Assembly: GCF_001544975.2 (NCBI RefSeq)
Contig: NZ_FCOG02000024.1
Span: 1-64,000, forward strand
Reading direction: 5' to 3'
Origin: Caballeronia arationis
Lineage (GTDB): Bacteria; Pseudomonadota; Gammaproteobacteria; Burkholderiales; Burkholderiaceae
Length of the DNA stretch: 64,000 nt
The notes under the pieces were generated by a model, which was given only the letters and a program-made list of their open reading frames with translations, was not told the origin of the DNA and made no database searches. Position numbers and translations under genes: made by a program. Positions within the stretch are counted from its first letter, which is position 1. Every line of letters begins with the position of its first letter. Positions 47,522 to 57,515 of this stretch are shown here, piece after piece.

Positions 47522-48388
47522 TCAATGATCGCGCTGCGAACTGCGCGCGGGATTCGGTCTGCCGCGCATCGCCATATAGCCCCACCACGCGTAGCCCGAG
47601 AAGCCGTACAGCACGAAAAGACCGAATAGCATCAGCGGCGGATCGGACGAGACCAGCACGAACGCCACCACCACCAGCAGCACGCCCGCGAACGGCACGC
47701 GATAGCGCACGTCAAGCGCCTTGCCGCTGTAGAACGGCGCGTTCGACACCATCGTCACGCCCGCGTAGATCGTCAGCGCGAAGGCGACCCACGGCAACCA
47801 CACGAGCTTGAGCGGCACGCGGTTGTCGGTCGCAAGCCAGACGAAACCGGCGATCAGCGCCGCCGCGGCCGGACTCGGCAAGCCCTGGAAATAGCGCTTG
47901 TCGACGACACCCACGTTGGTATTGAAGCGCGCGAGCCGCAGCGCCGCGCCCGAGCAGTACACGAACGCCGCGAGCCAGCCCCAGCGTCCCAGATCCTTCA
48001 GCACCCATTCGTACATTACGAGCGCGGGCGCGACGCCGAACGACACCATGTCCGACAGGCTGTCGAACTGCTCGCCGAACGCGCTTTGCGTGTGCGTCAT
48101 GCGCGCGACGCGGCCGTCCATGCCGTCAAGCACCATCGCGACGAAGATCGCGATTGCCGCGATCTCGAAGCGCACGTTCATCGCCTGCACGACGGCGAAG
48201 AAGCCGCAGAAGAGCGCGGCGGTGGTGAATGCGTTCGGCAACAGATAAATGCCGCGCTTTCTCAGGAACTGCTGGCGTTGTGCGCGGCGCGTCTCCACGG
48301 CGCCGACGTCCTGCGAAGCCTTGTTGCGACGGAACGCCCGCGGAGGCGCTCCGTTCATCCGGGTACGGCGCGGTTTGAATGCCGCCAT
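47522..48388 (-). CDS. pssA: CDP-diacylglycerol-serine O-phosphatidyltransferase
   Basis: A 288-residue membrane enzyme making phosphatidylserine from CDP-diacylglycerol and serine. The CDP-alcohol phosphatidyltransferase motif DG-x2-AR-x8-G-x3-D-x3-D is seen in DGRVARMTHTQSAFGEQF and the following DSLSD. About eight hydrophobic helices follow a basic N-terminus. It is the Gram-positive/membrane type rather than the E. coli PssA type. It lies 45 bases after psd, whose product it feeds. Confidence 0.94.
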   Translation of the reverse strand: MAAFKPRRTRMNGAPPRAFRRNKASQDVGAVETRRAQRQQFLRKRGIYLLPNAFTTAALFCGFFAVVQAMNVRFEIAAIAIFVAMVLDGMDGRVARMTHTQSAFGEQFDSLSDMVSFGVAPALVMYEWVLKDLGRWGWLAAFVYCSGAALRLARFNTNVGVVDKRYFQGLPSPAAAALIAGFVWLATDNRVPLKLVWLPWVAFALTIYAGVTMVSNAPFYSGKALDVRYRVPFAGVLLVVVAFVLVSSDPPLMLFGLFVLYGFSGYAWWGYMAMRGRPNPARSSQRDH

Positions 48389-48433
48389 CGAGTTCTCCGT
48401 TATGCCGCTCGTTTGAACTGCTTATTCAACGAA

Positions 48434-49078
48434 TTATTCGGCGAATTCGGCGAGGATCGTCGACGACGCCGACACTTTTTCACCGATCGACACGCGCGGC
48501 CGGCTTCCCACCGGCAGGTAGACGTCGACGCGCGAGCCGAAGCGGATGAAGCCGTAGCGCTGGCCGCGCGTGAGCGGTTCGCCGACATGCACGTAGCACA
48601 AAATGCGCCGCGCGATCAGCCCGGCGATCTGCACGGACGTCACGGTATGCCCTGACGCGGTCTGGATGACGATCGCGTTGCGTTCGTTTTCGGTCGAGGC
48701 CTTATCGACGGCCGCGTTCAGGTAGGCGCCGGGGAAGTATTCGACCTTGCTGATCGCGCCGTCGACGGGCGAACGTTGCGAGTGCACGTTGAACACATTC
48801 ATGAACACGCTGATCTTGAGCGCTTCGCGGCCCGCGTACGGATCGTGGGCGGTTTCCACGGCGACGATGCGACCGTCGGCTGGACACAGCACGGCATTGG
48901 CCTGCGTCGGGATCGGGCGCTGCGGATCGCGGAAGAACTGCACGACGAAGATCACGATCAGCCAGAAGAGCCAGGCGAAACCGAAGCCGCCGATCGCCTG
49001 GATCACCAGGGCGACGACGACCGCGATGGCGATGAACGGCCAGCCTTCGCGGGCGATGATCGGATGTGGATAGTTCAT
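48434..49078 (-). CDS. psd: Phosphatidylserine decarboxylase proenzyme
   Basis: A 214-residue short-type decarboxylase that converts phosphatidylserine to phosphatidylethanolamine. The N-terminus has two hydrophobic stretches ([20 protein letters not shown] and [16 protein letters not shown]). The self-cleavage site Gly-Ser is in [13 protein letters not shown], yielding the pyruvoyl group. ATG 49078 gives the family start [14 protein letters not shown]. The longer frame is not supported. Confidence 0.94.
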   Translation of the reverse strand: MNYPHPIIAREGWPFIAIAVVVALVIQAIGGFGFAWLFWLIVIFVVQFFRDPQRPIPTQANAVLCPADGRIVAVETAHDPYAGREALKISVFMNVFNVHSQRSPVDGAISKVEYFPGAYLNAAVDKASTENERNAIVIQTASGHTVTSVQIAGLIARRILCYVHVGEPLTRGQRYGFIRFGSRVDVYLPVGSRPRVSIGEKVSASSTILAEFAE

Positions 49079-49115
49079 GGATATGTTCTGTGTTTTTGTA
49101 AAGCCATAGGATAGC

Positions 49116-49150
49116 AAAAGCCGTCCGGGGTCTGCGACGCCCGGACGGCT
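49116..49150 (-). terminator. Terminator of the ilvIHC transcript
   Basis: On the minus strand AGCCGTCCGGG and CCCGGACGGCT pair perfectly around a nine-base loop, then TTTTGC. It lies 44 bases after the ilvC stop. The T-run is short, so read-through into psd is possible. Confidence 0.8.
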
Positions 49151-49194
49151 CTTCGGTGCTGCAACTGCGAATGCGTTAAAAGCGCGTTACAAGC

Positions 49195-50280
<1,086 letters not shown>

Positions 50281-50772
50281 CTAAACCTTCAGGATGCGCT
50301 CGCCCCGGCCGATGCCGGAACTGCCCGTGCGAACCGTTTCCAGGATCGCCGTGGCGTCGAGGCCCTGAATGAACGCATCGAGTTTGTCGCTCGCGCCCGT
50401 CAGTTCCATCGTGTAGGTCTTCTCGGTCACGTCGATGATGCGGCCGCGGAAGATATCCGCCATCCGCTTCATTTCCTCGCGTTCCTTGCCGACCGCGCGA
50501 ACCTTGATCAGCATCAACTCTCGCTCGATGTGGGCGCCCTCTGTCAGGTCGACCACTTTCACCACCTCGATCAGGCGGTTCAGGTGCTTCGTGATCTGTT
50601 CGATCACGTCGTCCGAGCCGATGGAAACGATGGTGAGCCGCGACAGCGAACTGTCTTCGGTCGGCGCCACCGTCAAGGTTTCAATGTTGTAGCCGCGTGC
50701 GGAAAAGAGCCCGACGACGCGCGATAACGCGCCCGGTTCGTTTTCGAGCAGCACGGAGATGATGTGTTTCAT
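50281..50772 (-). CDS. ilvH: Acetolactate synthase small regulatory subunit
   Basis: A 163-residue regulatory subunit. The N-terminal ACT domain starts MKHIISVLLENEPGALSRVV and binds valine for feedback inhibition; a C-terminal activation domain follows from about residue 80. It partners the large subunit encoded upstream. The 114-base gap before it holds a folded RNA element. Confidence 0.97.
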   Translation of the reverse strand: MKHIISVLLENEPGALSRVVGLFSARGYNIETLTVAPTEDSSLSRLTIVSIGSDDVIEQITKHLNRLIEVVKVVDLTEGAHIERELMLIKVRAVGKEREEMKRMADIFRGRIIDVTEKTYTMELTGASDKLDAFIQGLDATAILETVRTGSSGIGRGERILKV

Positions 50773-50807
50773 GATGTCAGCGTTCCCGATTTATCCAGTG
50801 TTCGAGC

Positions 50808-50884
50808 GTGGCCAGGTCCGGCTTGCGCGCCGCGAGCGTCCTTCGTGAAGACGTGCGCGCGCAAGCCTTTCAGCGGCCAGCCAC
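50808..50884 (-). ncRNA. Structured RNA element in the ilvI-ilvH gap
   Basis: In the minus-strand transcript an outer pair GTGGC / GCCAC encloses an 11-bp perfect stem GGCTTGCGCGC / GCGCGCAAGCC (50867-50857 with 50830-50820), which itself encloses a short stem CGTCTT / AGGACG (50853-50848 with 50842-50837). One pair in the inner stem is G-U only in this orientation. Rfam lists a betaproteobacterial ilvH motif upstream of ilvH, and I think this is an instance, but I could not check. It starts two bases after the ilvI stop. Confidence 0.7.
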
Positions 50885-50886
50885 CT

Positions 50887-52650
50887 TTACAGATCTTCCG
50901 ATCCGAGCAGCATTTCCGTGATGCCCTTGCCTGCCTGGACCATCGGAAATACGTTTTCGGTGGGATCGGTCTGGAAGTCGAGAAATACCGTGCGATCCTT
51001 GAGACGCAGCGCTTCCTTCAGCGCCGGCTCGACGTCAACTGTCTTCTCGACGCGAATGCCGACGTGGCCGTACGCTTCGGCGAGCTTCACGAAATCGGGC
51101 AGCGCATCCATGTACGAGCTGGAATAGCGCTTCTTGTATTCGATCTGCTGCCACTGGCGCACCATGCCGAGGTAGCGGTTGTTGAGCGAGATGATCTTGA
51201 CGGGCGTGTTGTACTGCTTGCACGTCGAGAGTTCCTGGATGCACATCTGGATCGAGCCTTCGCCCGTGATGCAGAGCACCTCGTCGTCCGGATGCGCCAT
51301 CTTCACGCCCATCGCCGCAGGCAGGCCGAAGCCCATTGTGCCGAGGCCGCCCGAGTTGATCCAGCGGCGCGGCTTGTTGAAGCGATAGAACTGCGCCGCC
51401 CACATCTGGTGCTGGCCGACGTCGGAGCAGACGAACGCGTTGCCATCCGTCAGTTCCCACGCCTTTTCCACCACGTACTGCGGCTTGATGATTTCGCTCT
51501 GGCGGTCGTAGGCGAGGCAGTCCTTCGAACGCCAGGCTTCGATGTCCTTCCACCAGTCGGCGAGCGCCTTGGTGTCCGGGCCGTGGTCGGCAGTCTGGAG
51601 TTGCTCGATCAGTTCCTTCAGCACTTCCTTCACGTCGCCGACGATGGGGATATCCACCTTCACGCGCTTGGAAATGGACGACGGATCGACGTCGATATGG
51701 ATGATCTTGCGCGGCGACGAAGCGAAATGCTTCGGGTCGCCGATCACGCGGTCGTCGAAGCGTGCGCCAATGGCGATCAGCACGTCGCAGTTCTGCATCG
51801 CCATGTTGGCTTCGTACGTGCCGTGCATGCCGAGCATGCCGAGGAACTTTTTGTCACTCGCGCGATAGCCGCCGAGGCCCATCAGCGTGTTGGTAACCGG
51901 GTAGCCGAGCAGGTCGACGAACTGGTTCAGTTCGCGCGATGCGTCCGCCAGGATGATGCCGCCGCCGGTGTAGACATACGGGCGTTTCGCCGACAGCAGC
52001 AATTGCACCGCCTTGCGAATCTGGCCCGAGTGGCCCTTCGTGACCGGGTTGTACGAGCGCAGCGAGACCGATTTCAGCGGTTCGTACTTGCACGGCGCCT
52101 TCGACACATCCTTCGGAATGTCGATCAGCACGGGACCGGGACGGCCGGTGCGGGCAATGTAGAACGCTTTCTTGACGGTGGCGGCGAGATCACGCACGTC
52201 CTTCACGAGGAAGTTGTGCTTCACGCACGGACGCGTGATGCCGACCGTATCGCACTCCTGGAACGCATCCAGACCGATCGCGGCAGTCGGCACCTGGCCG
52301 CTGATCACGACCATCGGGATCGAATCCATATAGGCAGTGGCGATGCCCGTCACCGCGTTGGTGACGCCGGGGCCGGAAGTCACGAGGCACACGCCGACGT
52401 TCCCGGTCGAGCGCGCGTAGGCGTCGGCGGCGTGAACCGCGGCCTGCTCGTGGCGCACGAGGATGTGCTGGATCTGGTCCTGCTTGTACAGCTCGTCGTA
52501 GATATAGAGTACCGAGCCGCCGGGATAGCCCCAGATGAACTCGACGTTCTCGTCCGCCAGCGCGCGCATGAGCACGGTGCCGCCGATGGATTCAGATTCG
52601 TGCGAGGGGGTCGTATCCGACGTGGAGAATTCCGCGCTGGGCATATTCAT
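50887..52650 (-). CDS. ilvI: Acetolactate synthase large catalytic subunit
   Basis: A 587-residue thiamine-diphosphate enzyme that joins two pyruvates, or pyruvate and 2-oxobutyrate. The catalytic Glu is in LVRHEQAAVHAADAYA, the central domain has the FAD-binding region, and the ThDP/Mg site is CITGEGSIQMCIQELST with a later Asn in ISLNNRYLG. A short variable N-terminus precedes the first domain. ATG 52650 follows AAAGGTG; the second Met two codons on is an alternative. Called ilvB in some Burkholderia annotations. Confidence 0.96.
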   Translation of the reverse strand: MNMPSAEFSTSDTTPSHESESIGGTVLMRALADENVEFIWGYPGGSVLYIYDELYKQDQIQHILVRHEQAAVHAADAYARSTGNVGVCLVTSGPGVTNAVTGIATAYMDSIPMVVISGQVPTAAIGLDAFQECDTVGITRPCVKHNFLVKDVRDLAATVKKAFYIARTGRPGPVLIDIPKDVSKAPCKYEPLKSVSLRSYNPVTKGHSGQIRKAVQLLLSAKRPYVYTGGGIILADASRELNQFVDLLGYPVTNTLMGLGGYRASDKKFLGMLGMHGTYEANMAMQNCDVLIAIGARFDDRVIGDPKHFASSPRKIIHIDVDPSSISKRVKVDIPIVGDVKEVLKELIEQLQTADHGPDTKALADWWKDIEAWRSKDCLAYDRQSEIIKPQYVVEKAWELTDGNAFVCSDVGQHQMWAAQFYRFNKPRRWINSGGLGTMGFGLPAAMGVKMAHPDDEVLCITGEGSIQMCIQELSTCKQYNTPVKIISLNNRYLGMVRQWQQIEYKKRYSSSYMDALPDFVKLAEAYGHVGIRVEKTVDVEPALKEALRLKDRTVFLDFQTDPTENVFPMVQAGKGITEMLLGSEDL

Positions 52651-52775
52651 TAATCACCTTTCGAATTTTCGGCAAAAAATTGATCGGGTGCTCTCTGCCG
52701 GGCTTGTGGCTCGGGTTCAAGCGGCGCGTCTTGGTTTGACAGGCGTGCTTCTTGGGCTCGCCTCAAATTAGACAT
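52650..52775 (-). CDS. Candidate 41-aa upstream ORF in the ilvI leader
   Basis: A short frame begins at ATG 52775, about 17 bases after the expected transcription start, and its TAA overlaps the ilvI ATG (TAATG). The peptide starts MSNLRRAQEARLSNQD and has three Leu but no Ile or Val, so it is not a standard attenuator peptide. It may couple translation into ilvI. No strong ribosome site precedes it, so it could be chance. Confidence 0.35.
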   Translation of the reverse strand: MSNLRRAQEARLSNQDAPLEPEPQARQRAPDQFFAENSKGD

Positions 52776-52798
52776 TCACTTTATGATGCGAGTCGGAA

Positions 52799-52827
52799 AC
52801 GATAGCCCGGCGCGCCTTCGCGGTCAA
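52799..52827 (-). promoter_or_regulatory. ilvIHC sigma-70 promoter
   Basis: Minus-strand TTGACC (52827-52822), a 17-base spacer, and TATCGT (52804-52799). The transcript would start near 52792, leaving about 140 bases before ilvI. Just upstream, 52846-52870 holds a perfect 8-bp inverted repeat CCCGGCGC / GCGCCGGG that could be an operator. Confidence 0.65.
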
Positions 52828-53036
52828 GCGAAAAATTGCCGGTCCCCCGGCGCACAAGCCTTGCGCCGGGCGGTTCGGTGCGAAGCCGGCTCTCTAGATC
52901 CGAACATTGAGCGAGCCGATTCGGAGAATACGGTAATGCGTTTCTATCGGGGCGAGCAAAAGTTTGCTAGCATCCGCAGGTTTCTCAAAATCTCATAACC
53001 CCTTACGACGCACACTCGCTGCGCCGGCCCCCACGG

Positions 53037-53600
53037 ATGGCATCAGACAAGGAACTCGCCGATTTTCTGGCGGGCGTCGAAAGACGCGCGTTCAAGCAGA
53101 CCGTCTACACCGTGCGCGACGACGACTCGGCGCTCGACATCGTCCAGGAAGCGATGATCAAGCTCGCCGAAAAATACGGCGACCGTCCTCCGGCGGAGCT
53201 CCCGCTCTTGTTTCAGCGTATCCTCCAGAATGCGACGCACGACTACTTTCGCCGCCAGAAGGTGCGCAATACGTGGGTGAGTCTCTTCTCGTCCTTCGGC
53301 AACGCCGACGACGACGAATTCGACCCGCTCGAGACCTTCGAGTCCGAGGAAGGCTCGGTCGGTGCGGAGAGCAGCGAAAACAAGCTCGAGCGTGAACAGG
53401 TGCTCAACCTGATTGACGCGGAAATCCAGAAATTACCGACTCGTCAACGGGAAGCCTTTCTCATGCGTTACTGGGAAGATATGGATGTCGCCGAAACCGC
53501 CGCTGCAATGGGCTGCTCCGAGGGCAGCGTAAAAACGCATTGCTCGCGGGCCACGCACGCGCTGGCTCACGCACTGAAGGCGAAAGGGATCACGCTATGA
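53037..53600 (+). CDS. RNA polymerase sigma factor, ECF-like
   Basis: A 187-residue sigma-70 family factor with region 2 (ALDIVQEAMIKLAEKYGDRP to HDYFRRQKVRN) and region 4 (LPTRQREAFLMRYWEDMDVA then CSEGSVKTHCSRATHAL) joined by an acidic linker. No region 1 or 3 is present, as in ECF factors. The next gene, DUF3619, overlaps the stop (ATGA) and encodes a one-helix membrane protein, fitting an anti-sigma factor. Upstream is divergent ilvI. The regulon is unknown. Confidence 0.9.
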   Translation: MASDKELADFLAGVERRAFKQTVYTVRDDDSALDIVQEAMIKLAEKYGDRPPAELPLLFQRILQNATHDYFRRQKVRNTWVSLFSSFGNADDDEFDPLETFESEEGSVGAESSENKLEREQVLNLIDAEIQKLPTRQREAFLMRYWEDMDVAETAAAMGCSEGSVKTHCSRATHALAHALKAKGITL

Positions 53601-54037
53601 GCTCCGCTCTTGAATCGAAGGAAAACGAATTCGCGCGCAAGGTAGTCCGGGCGCTCGACGAAAATGCATCGGGCCTGCCGGCCGCGGCCGTCGACCGCCT
53701 CGCGGCCGCGCGGCGCGCTGCGATCGCGCGCAAGAAGCCCGAGAAGGTCGCCGTCTCGGCACCCGTATTCGCGCCGACGCTCGCAGGCGCCTCGGGCGGA
53801 CAGTTCGGCTCGCCCGAAGCCGGGCAGCCGCGCGGCCGGTTTGCACGCTTTGGCCGCTTCGGCCTCGCCTGGCCGCTGCTCGCGCTGGTCATCGGCCTGG
53901 CCGGAATCGCGTACTGGGAAGACCAGCAGCGCACCGCCGAACTCGCCGACATCGACGCCGCCATGCTGAGCGACAACCTGCCGCTCGACGCCTATCTCGA
54001 TCACGGCTTCAACGCGTACCTGACGCGCAATCACTAA
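53597..54037 (+). CDS. DUF3619 membrane protein, candidate anti-sigma factor
   Basis: A 146-residue protein with a soluble N-terminal part (1-88), one membrane helix around residues 92-112 (FGLAWPLLALVIGLAGIAYW), and a short outer part with acidic residues (ADIDAAMLSDNLPLDAYLD). ATG 53597 overlaps the sigma gene stop, as is common for anti-sigma genes. No zinc HxxxCxxC motif is visible. Function is inferred from context only. Confidence 0.8.
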   Translation: MSSALESKENEFARKVVRALDENASGLPAAAVDRLAAARRAAIARKKPEKVAVSAPVFAPTLAGASGGQFGSPEAGQPRGRFARFGRFGLAWPLLALVIGLAGIAYWEDQQRTAELADIDAAMLSDNLPLDAYLDHGFNAYLTRNH

Positions 54038-54055
54038 AACAGCAGGAGTTTCCGG

Positions 54056-54820
54056 GTGAGTTACAAGCGCGGTCTCGCGATTGTTTTTGGATGCGCGATT
54101 GCGGGCGTGGTCGCGTTCGCCGCGACGTATCCGCGCTTCTACTCGCCGACCGTCTCCCCGAGCGCCAGCGCCGCCGCGCCGAGCGCAGCGAGTACGAGTT
54201 CGTCCGGCGACCTGCTGCCGCTGTCGGCGTTGTCGTCGTCGAGTCCGCTCGCGTGGAACCGGCTCACCGAGGCGCAGCACGCCGCGCTCGCGCCATTCGC
54301 CGAGCAATGGGACCAGTTCAGCGACGAGCGCAAGCAAAAGTGGCTCAAGATCGCATCGCGTTATCACCGGATGTCGCCTGAAGCGCAAAAGCGCCTGCAT
54401 CAGCGCATGGCCGAATGGGTGCGCATGACGCCCGACCAGCGCAAGGTCGCGCGCGAGAACTATCAGGTTTCCAAGTCGGTGCCGCTCGAAAAGCGTGAAA
54501 GCGCGTGGGATGCGTACCAGAAACTGTCCGAAGAGCAGAAGAAAAAACTCGCCGCCACCGAACACACGCGCCGGCCGAACATCGTCAGCGCGCCGCCGAC
54601 CGGCAAGACCGAACTCAAGGACATCAACCGGATCGTGACGGCGCGCGAACAGGGCCATCTCGCCCAGCTCGAGGAACACGCGTCCGGCGCGGCTGGCGCA
54701 GCAAGCCAGCCGGCGCTCCAGCCGCTCACCCCGCCGATCCCGAGCGCCGGCAGCTTCGTCCCCGCGACGCCGATTCCCGTGTCGCCGCAGCAGGCGCCGT
54801 CCGTCTTCAACGGTTCGTGA
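54056..54820 (+). CDS. DUF3106 periplasmic helical protein, GTG start
   Basis: A 254-residue protein with an N-terminal membrane anchor or signal (AIVFGCAIAGVVAFAATYP). The periplasmic part is mostly helical and charged with repeated LT/MT-x2-Q-like motifs (LTEAQHAALAPFAEQW, RMTPDQRKVAREN), reminiscent of Spy/CpxP/CnrX sensors. The C-terminal third is Pro/Ala-rich. The GTG at 54056 follows AGGAG at eight bases. It lies 18 bases after DUF3619. Confidence 0.8.
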   Translation: MSYKRGLAIVFGCAIAGVVAFAATYPRFYSPTVSPSASAAAPSAASTSSSGDLLPLSALSSSSPLAWNRLTEAQHAALAPFAEQWDQFSDERKQKWLKIASRYHRMSPEAQKRLHQRMAEWVRMTPDQRKVARENYQVSKSVPLEKRESAWDAYQKLSEEQKKKLAATEHTRRPNIVSAPPTGKTELKDINRIVTAREQGHLAQLEEHASGAAGAASQPALQPLTPPIPSAGSFVPATPIPVSPQQAPSVFNGS

Positions 54821-54825
54821 GCCGC

Positions 54826-55341
54826 ATGCGCGCACCGGATGCCTCCGCCGTTCCGACGATGCGCGCTCCCGCCCTGCGCCGCCGCCTCGCGACGATGATC
54901 TACGAAGGCGTGATCCTGTTCGGCATCGTGTTCATCGCCGGATATCTGTTCAGCACCCTCACCCAGCAACGCAACGGCCTCACGCATCACAATCTGCTGA
55001 TGACGTGGATCGGCATCGTGCTCGCGGTGTATTTCGTCTGGTTCTGGACGCACGGCGGCCAGACCCTGCCCATGAAAACCTGGCGGCTGAAAGTGGTCGA
55101 CGCGCGCGGCGAGCCCGTCCGGGCGATGCGCGCCTTCGCGCGCTATGTGCTCGCCTGGCTGTGGTTCCTGCCGCCGCTTGCGCTCCATCCGCTCCTCGGG
55201 CTGGCGGTACCTCAGACGCTCGTCGTCTTCGGTGTCTGGATCGCGCTCTGGGCCGCGGCCGTCTGGCTCGATCCGGCACGGCAGTTTCTGCACGACCGCC
55301 TCGCGGGCACGCGGATCGTCCCGGTGACGGCCGCGCGGTAA
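54826..55341 (+). CDS. RDD family membrane protein
   Basis: A 171-residue RDD-family protein with three or four membrane helices (GVILFGIVFIAGYLFSTL, LMTWIGIVLAVYFVWFW, and LVVFGVWIALWAAAVWL). The conserved Arg-Asp-type positions are seen as RRRLATMIYEGV and a later HDRLAGTRIV. RDD proteins are membrane proteins of poorly known role, some linked to ion transport. ATG 54826 is used; a GTG at 54817 that overlaps the previous stop is also possible. Confidence 0.82.
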   Translation: MRAPDASAVPTMRAPALRRRLATMIYEGVILFGIVFIAGYLFSTLTQQRNGLTHHNLLMTWIGIVLAVYFVWFWTHGGQTLPMKTWRLKVVDARGEPVRAMRAFARYVLAWLWFLPPLALHPLLGLAVPQTLVVFGVWIALWAAAVWLDPARQFLHDRLAGTRIVPVTAAR

Positions 55342-55464
55342 GCACGCCACCGCCCGTCCCGCCGGAAAGCAAGCGCCTCCCGTAATAAGAACTTCTCATG
55401 ACTGTCATGCCGAAGTCACGGCTCTCTGGCGCAATGCGCATACCGCAACCCGACGCGCGAGCGC

Positions 55465-56421
55465 ATGACATTCAAACCGGCATCCAAATCGTCCGCGACC
55501 TTCCGGCTGCGCCAGCCGGACCTGAGCGCTCCGCTCGCGTTTCTTCCGAACGCGAACCTGCCCGCCAACCCGATCCCTCCCGACGCCGAGCGCCTTGACG
55601 GCCAGCTCGCCGAAAGCGCGCACGAATCCGACTCCGCCGACACCCCGCAGCGCTACCGCACGATCTGGCTGTCCGACATCCACCTCGGCTCGGGTGGCTG
55701 CCAGGCGCCGTATCTGCTCGATTTCCTTCGGCATCACGAGTCGGAATACCTGTATCTCGTCGGCGACATCATCGACGGCTGGCAGCTTCGCAAAGGCTGG
55801 TTCTGGCCGCAGGCGCACAACGACGTCGTGCAGAAGATCCTGCGCAAGGCGCGAAAAGGCACGCAGGTCGTCTATATCCCCGGCAATCACGATGAAGCCG
55901 CGCGCCAGTTCTGCGACCTCGCGTTCGGCGATATCCACGTGCGCGGCGAAGCCTTCCACACGACGCTCGCGGGCAAGCGCCTGTGGATCGTGCACGGCGA
56001 TCTCTTCGATGGCGTCATCCAGCATGCGAAGTGGCTCGCCTATCTCGGCGACACGCTCTACACGCTGATCCTGCTCCTCAACCGGTGGTTCAACCGCGCG
56101 CGCACGCGGCTCGGCCTGAATTACTGGTCGCTCTCGCAGTACCTCAAGCACCAGGTCAAGAACGCAGTCAACTTCATCTCGCAGTTCGAGCGCGTGATGA
56201 CCGACGAAGCGCGCCGGCGCGGCTGCGACGGCGTCGTCTGCGGGCATATCCACAAGGCGGAGATCCGCGACATCGACGGCGTTCTCTATTGCAACGACGG
56301 CGACTGGGTCGAGAGCCTGTCGGCGCTCGTCGAAACGCTCGACGGAGAACTGAAGATCGTCTACTGGACCGTCATGCGTTCGCCTGAAGAACGAGCGCTG
56401 AAAGCCCGCGCGACAGCGTAA
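55465..56421 (+). CDS. UDP-2,3-diacylglucosamine diphosphatase family phosphoesterase
   Basis: A 318-residue calcineurin-like phosphoesterase of the LpxH superfamily (COG2908). After about 60 variable residues the metal motifs appear: WLSDIHLGSGG, VGDIIDGW, IPGNHDEAARQF, WIVHGDLFDG and VCGHIHKAEIRD. In E. coli LpxH removes UMP in lipid A synthesis. The downstream glycosyltransferase suggests a different glycolipid or envelope substrate for this paralogue. The strict LpxH function is not assured. Confidence 0.88.
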   Translation: MTFKPASKSSATFRLRQPDLSAPLAFLPNANLPANPIPPDAERLDGQLAESAHESDSADTPQRYRTIWLSDIHLGSGGCQAPYLLDFLRHHESEYLYLVGDIIDGWQLRKGWFWPQAHNDVVQKILRKARKGTQVVYIPGNHDEAARQFCDLAFGDIHVRGEAFHTTLAGKRLWIVHGDLFDGVIQHAKWLAYLGDTLYTLILLLNRWFNRARTRLGLNYWSLSQYLKHQVKNAVNFISQFERVMTDEARRRGCDGVVCGHIHKAEIRDIDGVLYCNDGDWVESLSALVETLDGELKIVYWTVMRSPEERALKARATA

Positions 56422-56483
56422 AGACCGCCTGAAGACCGTACCGCGCAGCACCACCGAAGCATCACCAAACTGGGCCGAATACG

Positions 56484-57515
56484 ATGAAGATCATGATCGT
56501 CACCGATGCATGGGAACCGCAGGTCAACGGCGTCGTCCGCACGCTGAAGAACACGACTCGCGAACTGACTGCACTCGGGCATCGCGTGGAATTGCTGACG
56601 CCGCTCGAATTCAAAACGATCCCCTGCCCGACTTACCCGGAGATTCGCCTTTCGCTGATGCCGGGCCGCCGGGTCGCGCGACGCATCGAGGAATACGCGC
56701 CCGATGCGCTCCATATCGCAACGGAAGGCCCGCTCGGCATGGCCGCGCGCTCGTATGCGATCCGTCGTCAACTGCCGTTCACGACCGCCTATCACACGCG
56801 CTTTCCCGAGTACGTGAACGCGCGTTTCGGCATCCCGCTCGCGATGACGTATCGCTTCCTGCACTGGTTCCACAAGCGCTCGCAGGCAGTGATGGCGCCG
56901 ACGCCCGTCGTCAAGAGCGATCTCGAGACGTATGGCTTCACGAACGTCGTGCTGTGGACGCGCGGCGTCGATCTCGACATCTTCCGGCCGATGGACTCGA
57001 AAGTGCTGAACACCGCGCGGCCGATCTTCCTGTACGTGGGGCGCGTGGCAGTCGAGAAGAACGTCGAGGCGTTCCTGAAGCTCGACTTGCCCGGTTCGAA
57101 GTGGGTCGCGGGCGAAGGTCCGGCGCTCGCCGAACTGAAGTCGCGCTATACGAACGTCAATTATCTCGGCGTGCTGTCGCAGCCGGAACTGGCGAAGGTC
57201 TACTCCGCCGCCGACGTCTTCGTGTTCCCGAGCCGCACCGATACGTTCGGCCTCGTGCTGCTCGAAGCGATGGCATGCGGCACGCCGGTCGCGGCCTATC
57301 CGGTGACGGGACCGATCGACGTGCTCGGCACCGAGGGCCCCGGCGCGCTCAACAACGACCTGCGCGAGGCGTGCCTGCAGGCGCTGAAGATCGAACGCGC
57401 CGACGCGCGCGCCTGGGCCGAGCGATTTTCGTGGCGCGCGGCATCGGAGCAGTTCGCCTCGCACCTGAGGCCGCTCGGCCCGCGCGAAGCGAGCACCAAG
57501 CGGGCGACCGCATGA
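56484..57515 (+). CDS. Glycosyltransferase family 4 (GT-B)
   Basis: A 343-residue GT-B glycosyltransferase. The N-terminal acceptor domain starts MKIMIVTDAWEPQVNGVVRT. The sugar-nucleotide site is FVFPSRTDTFGLVLLEAMAC, where the usual first Glu of the E-x7-E motif is Asp. Close relatives transfer mannose or other hexoses to lipids. It follows the LpxH-like gene and precedes dgkA, so a role in envelope glycolipid synthesis is inferred. Confidence 0.9.
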   Translation: MKIMIVTDAWEPQVNGVVRTLKNTTRELTALGHRVELLTPLEFKTIPCPTYPEIRLSLMPGRRVARRIEEYAPDALHIATEGPLGMAARSYAIRRQLPFTTAYHTRFPEYVNARFGIPLAMTYRFLHWFHKRSQAVMAPTPVVKSDLETYGFTNVVLWTRGVDLDIFRPMDSKVLNTARPIFLYVGRVAVEKNVEAFLKLDLPGSKWVAGEGPALAELKSRYTNVNYLGVLSQPELAKVYSAADVFVFPSRTDTFGLVLLEAMACGTPVAAYPVTGPIDVLGTEGPGALNNDLREACLQALKIERADARAWAERFSWRAASEQFASHLRPLGPREASTKRATA

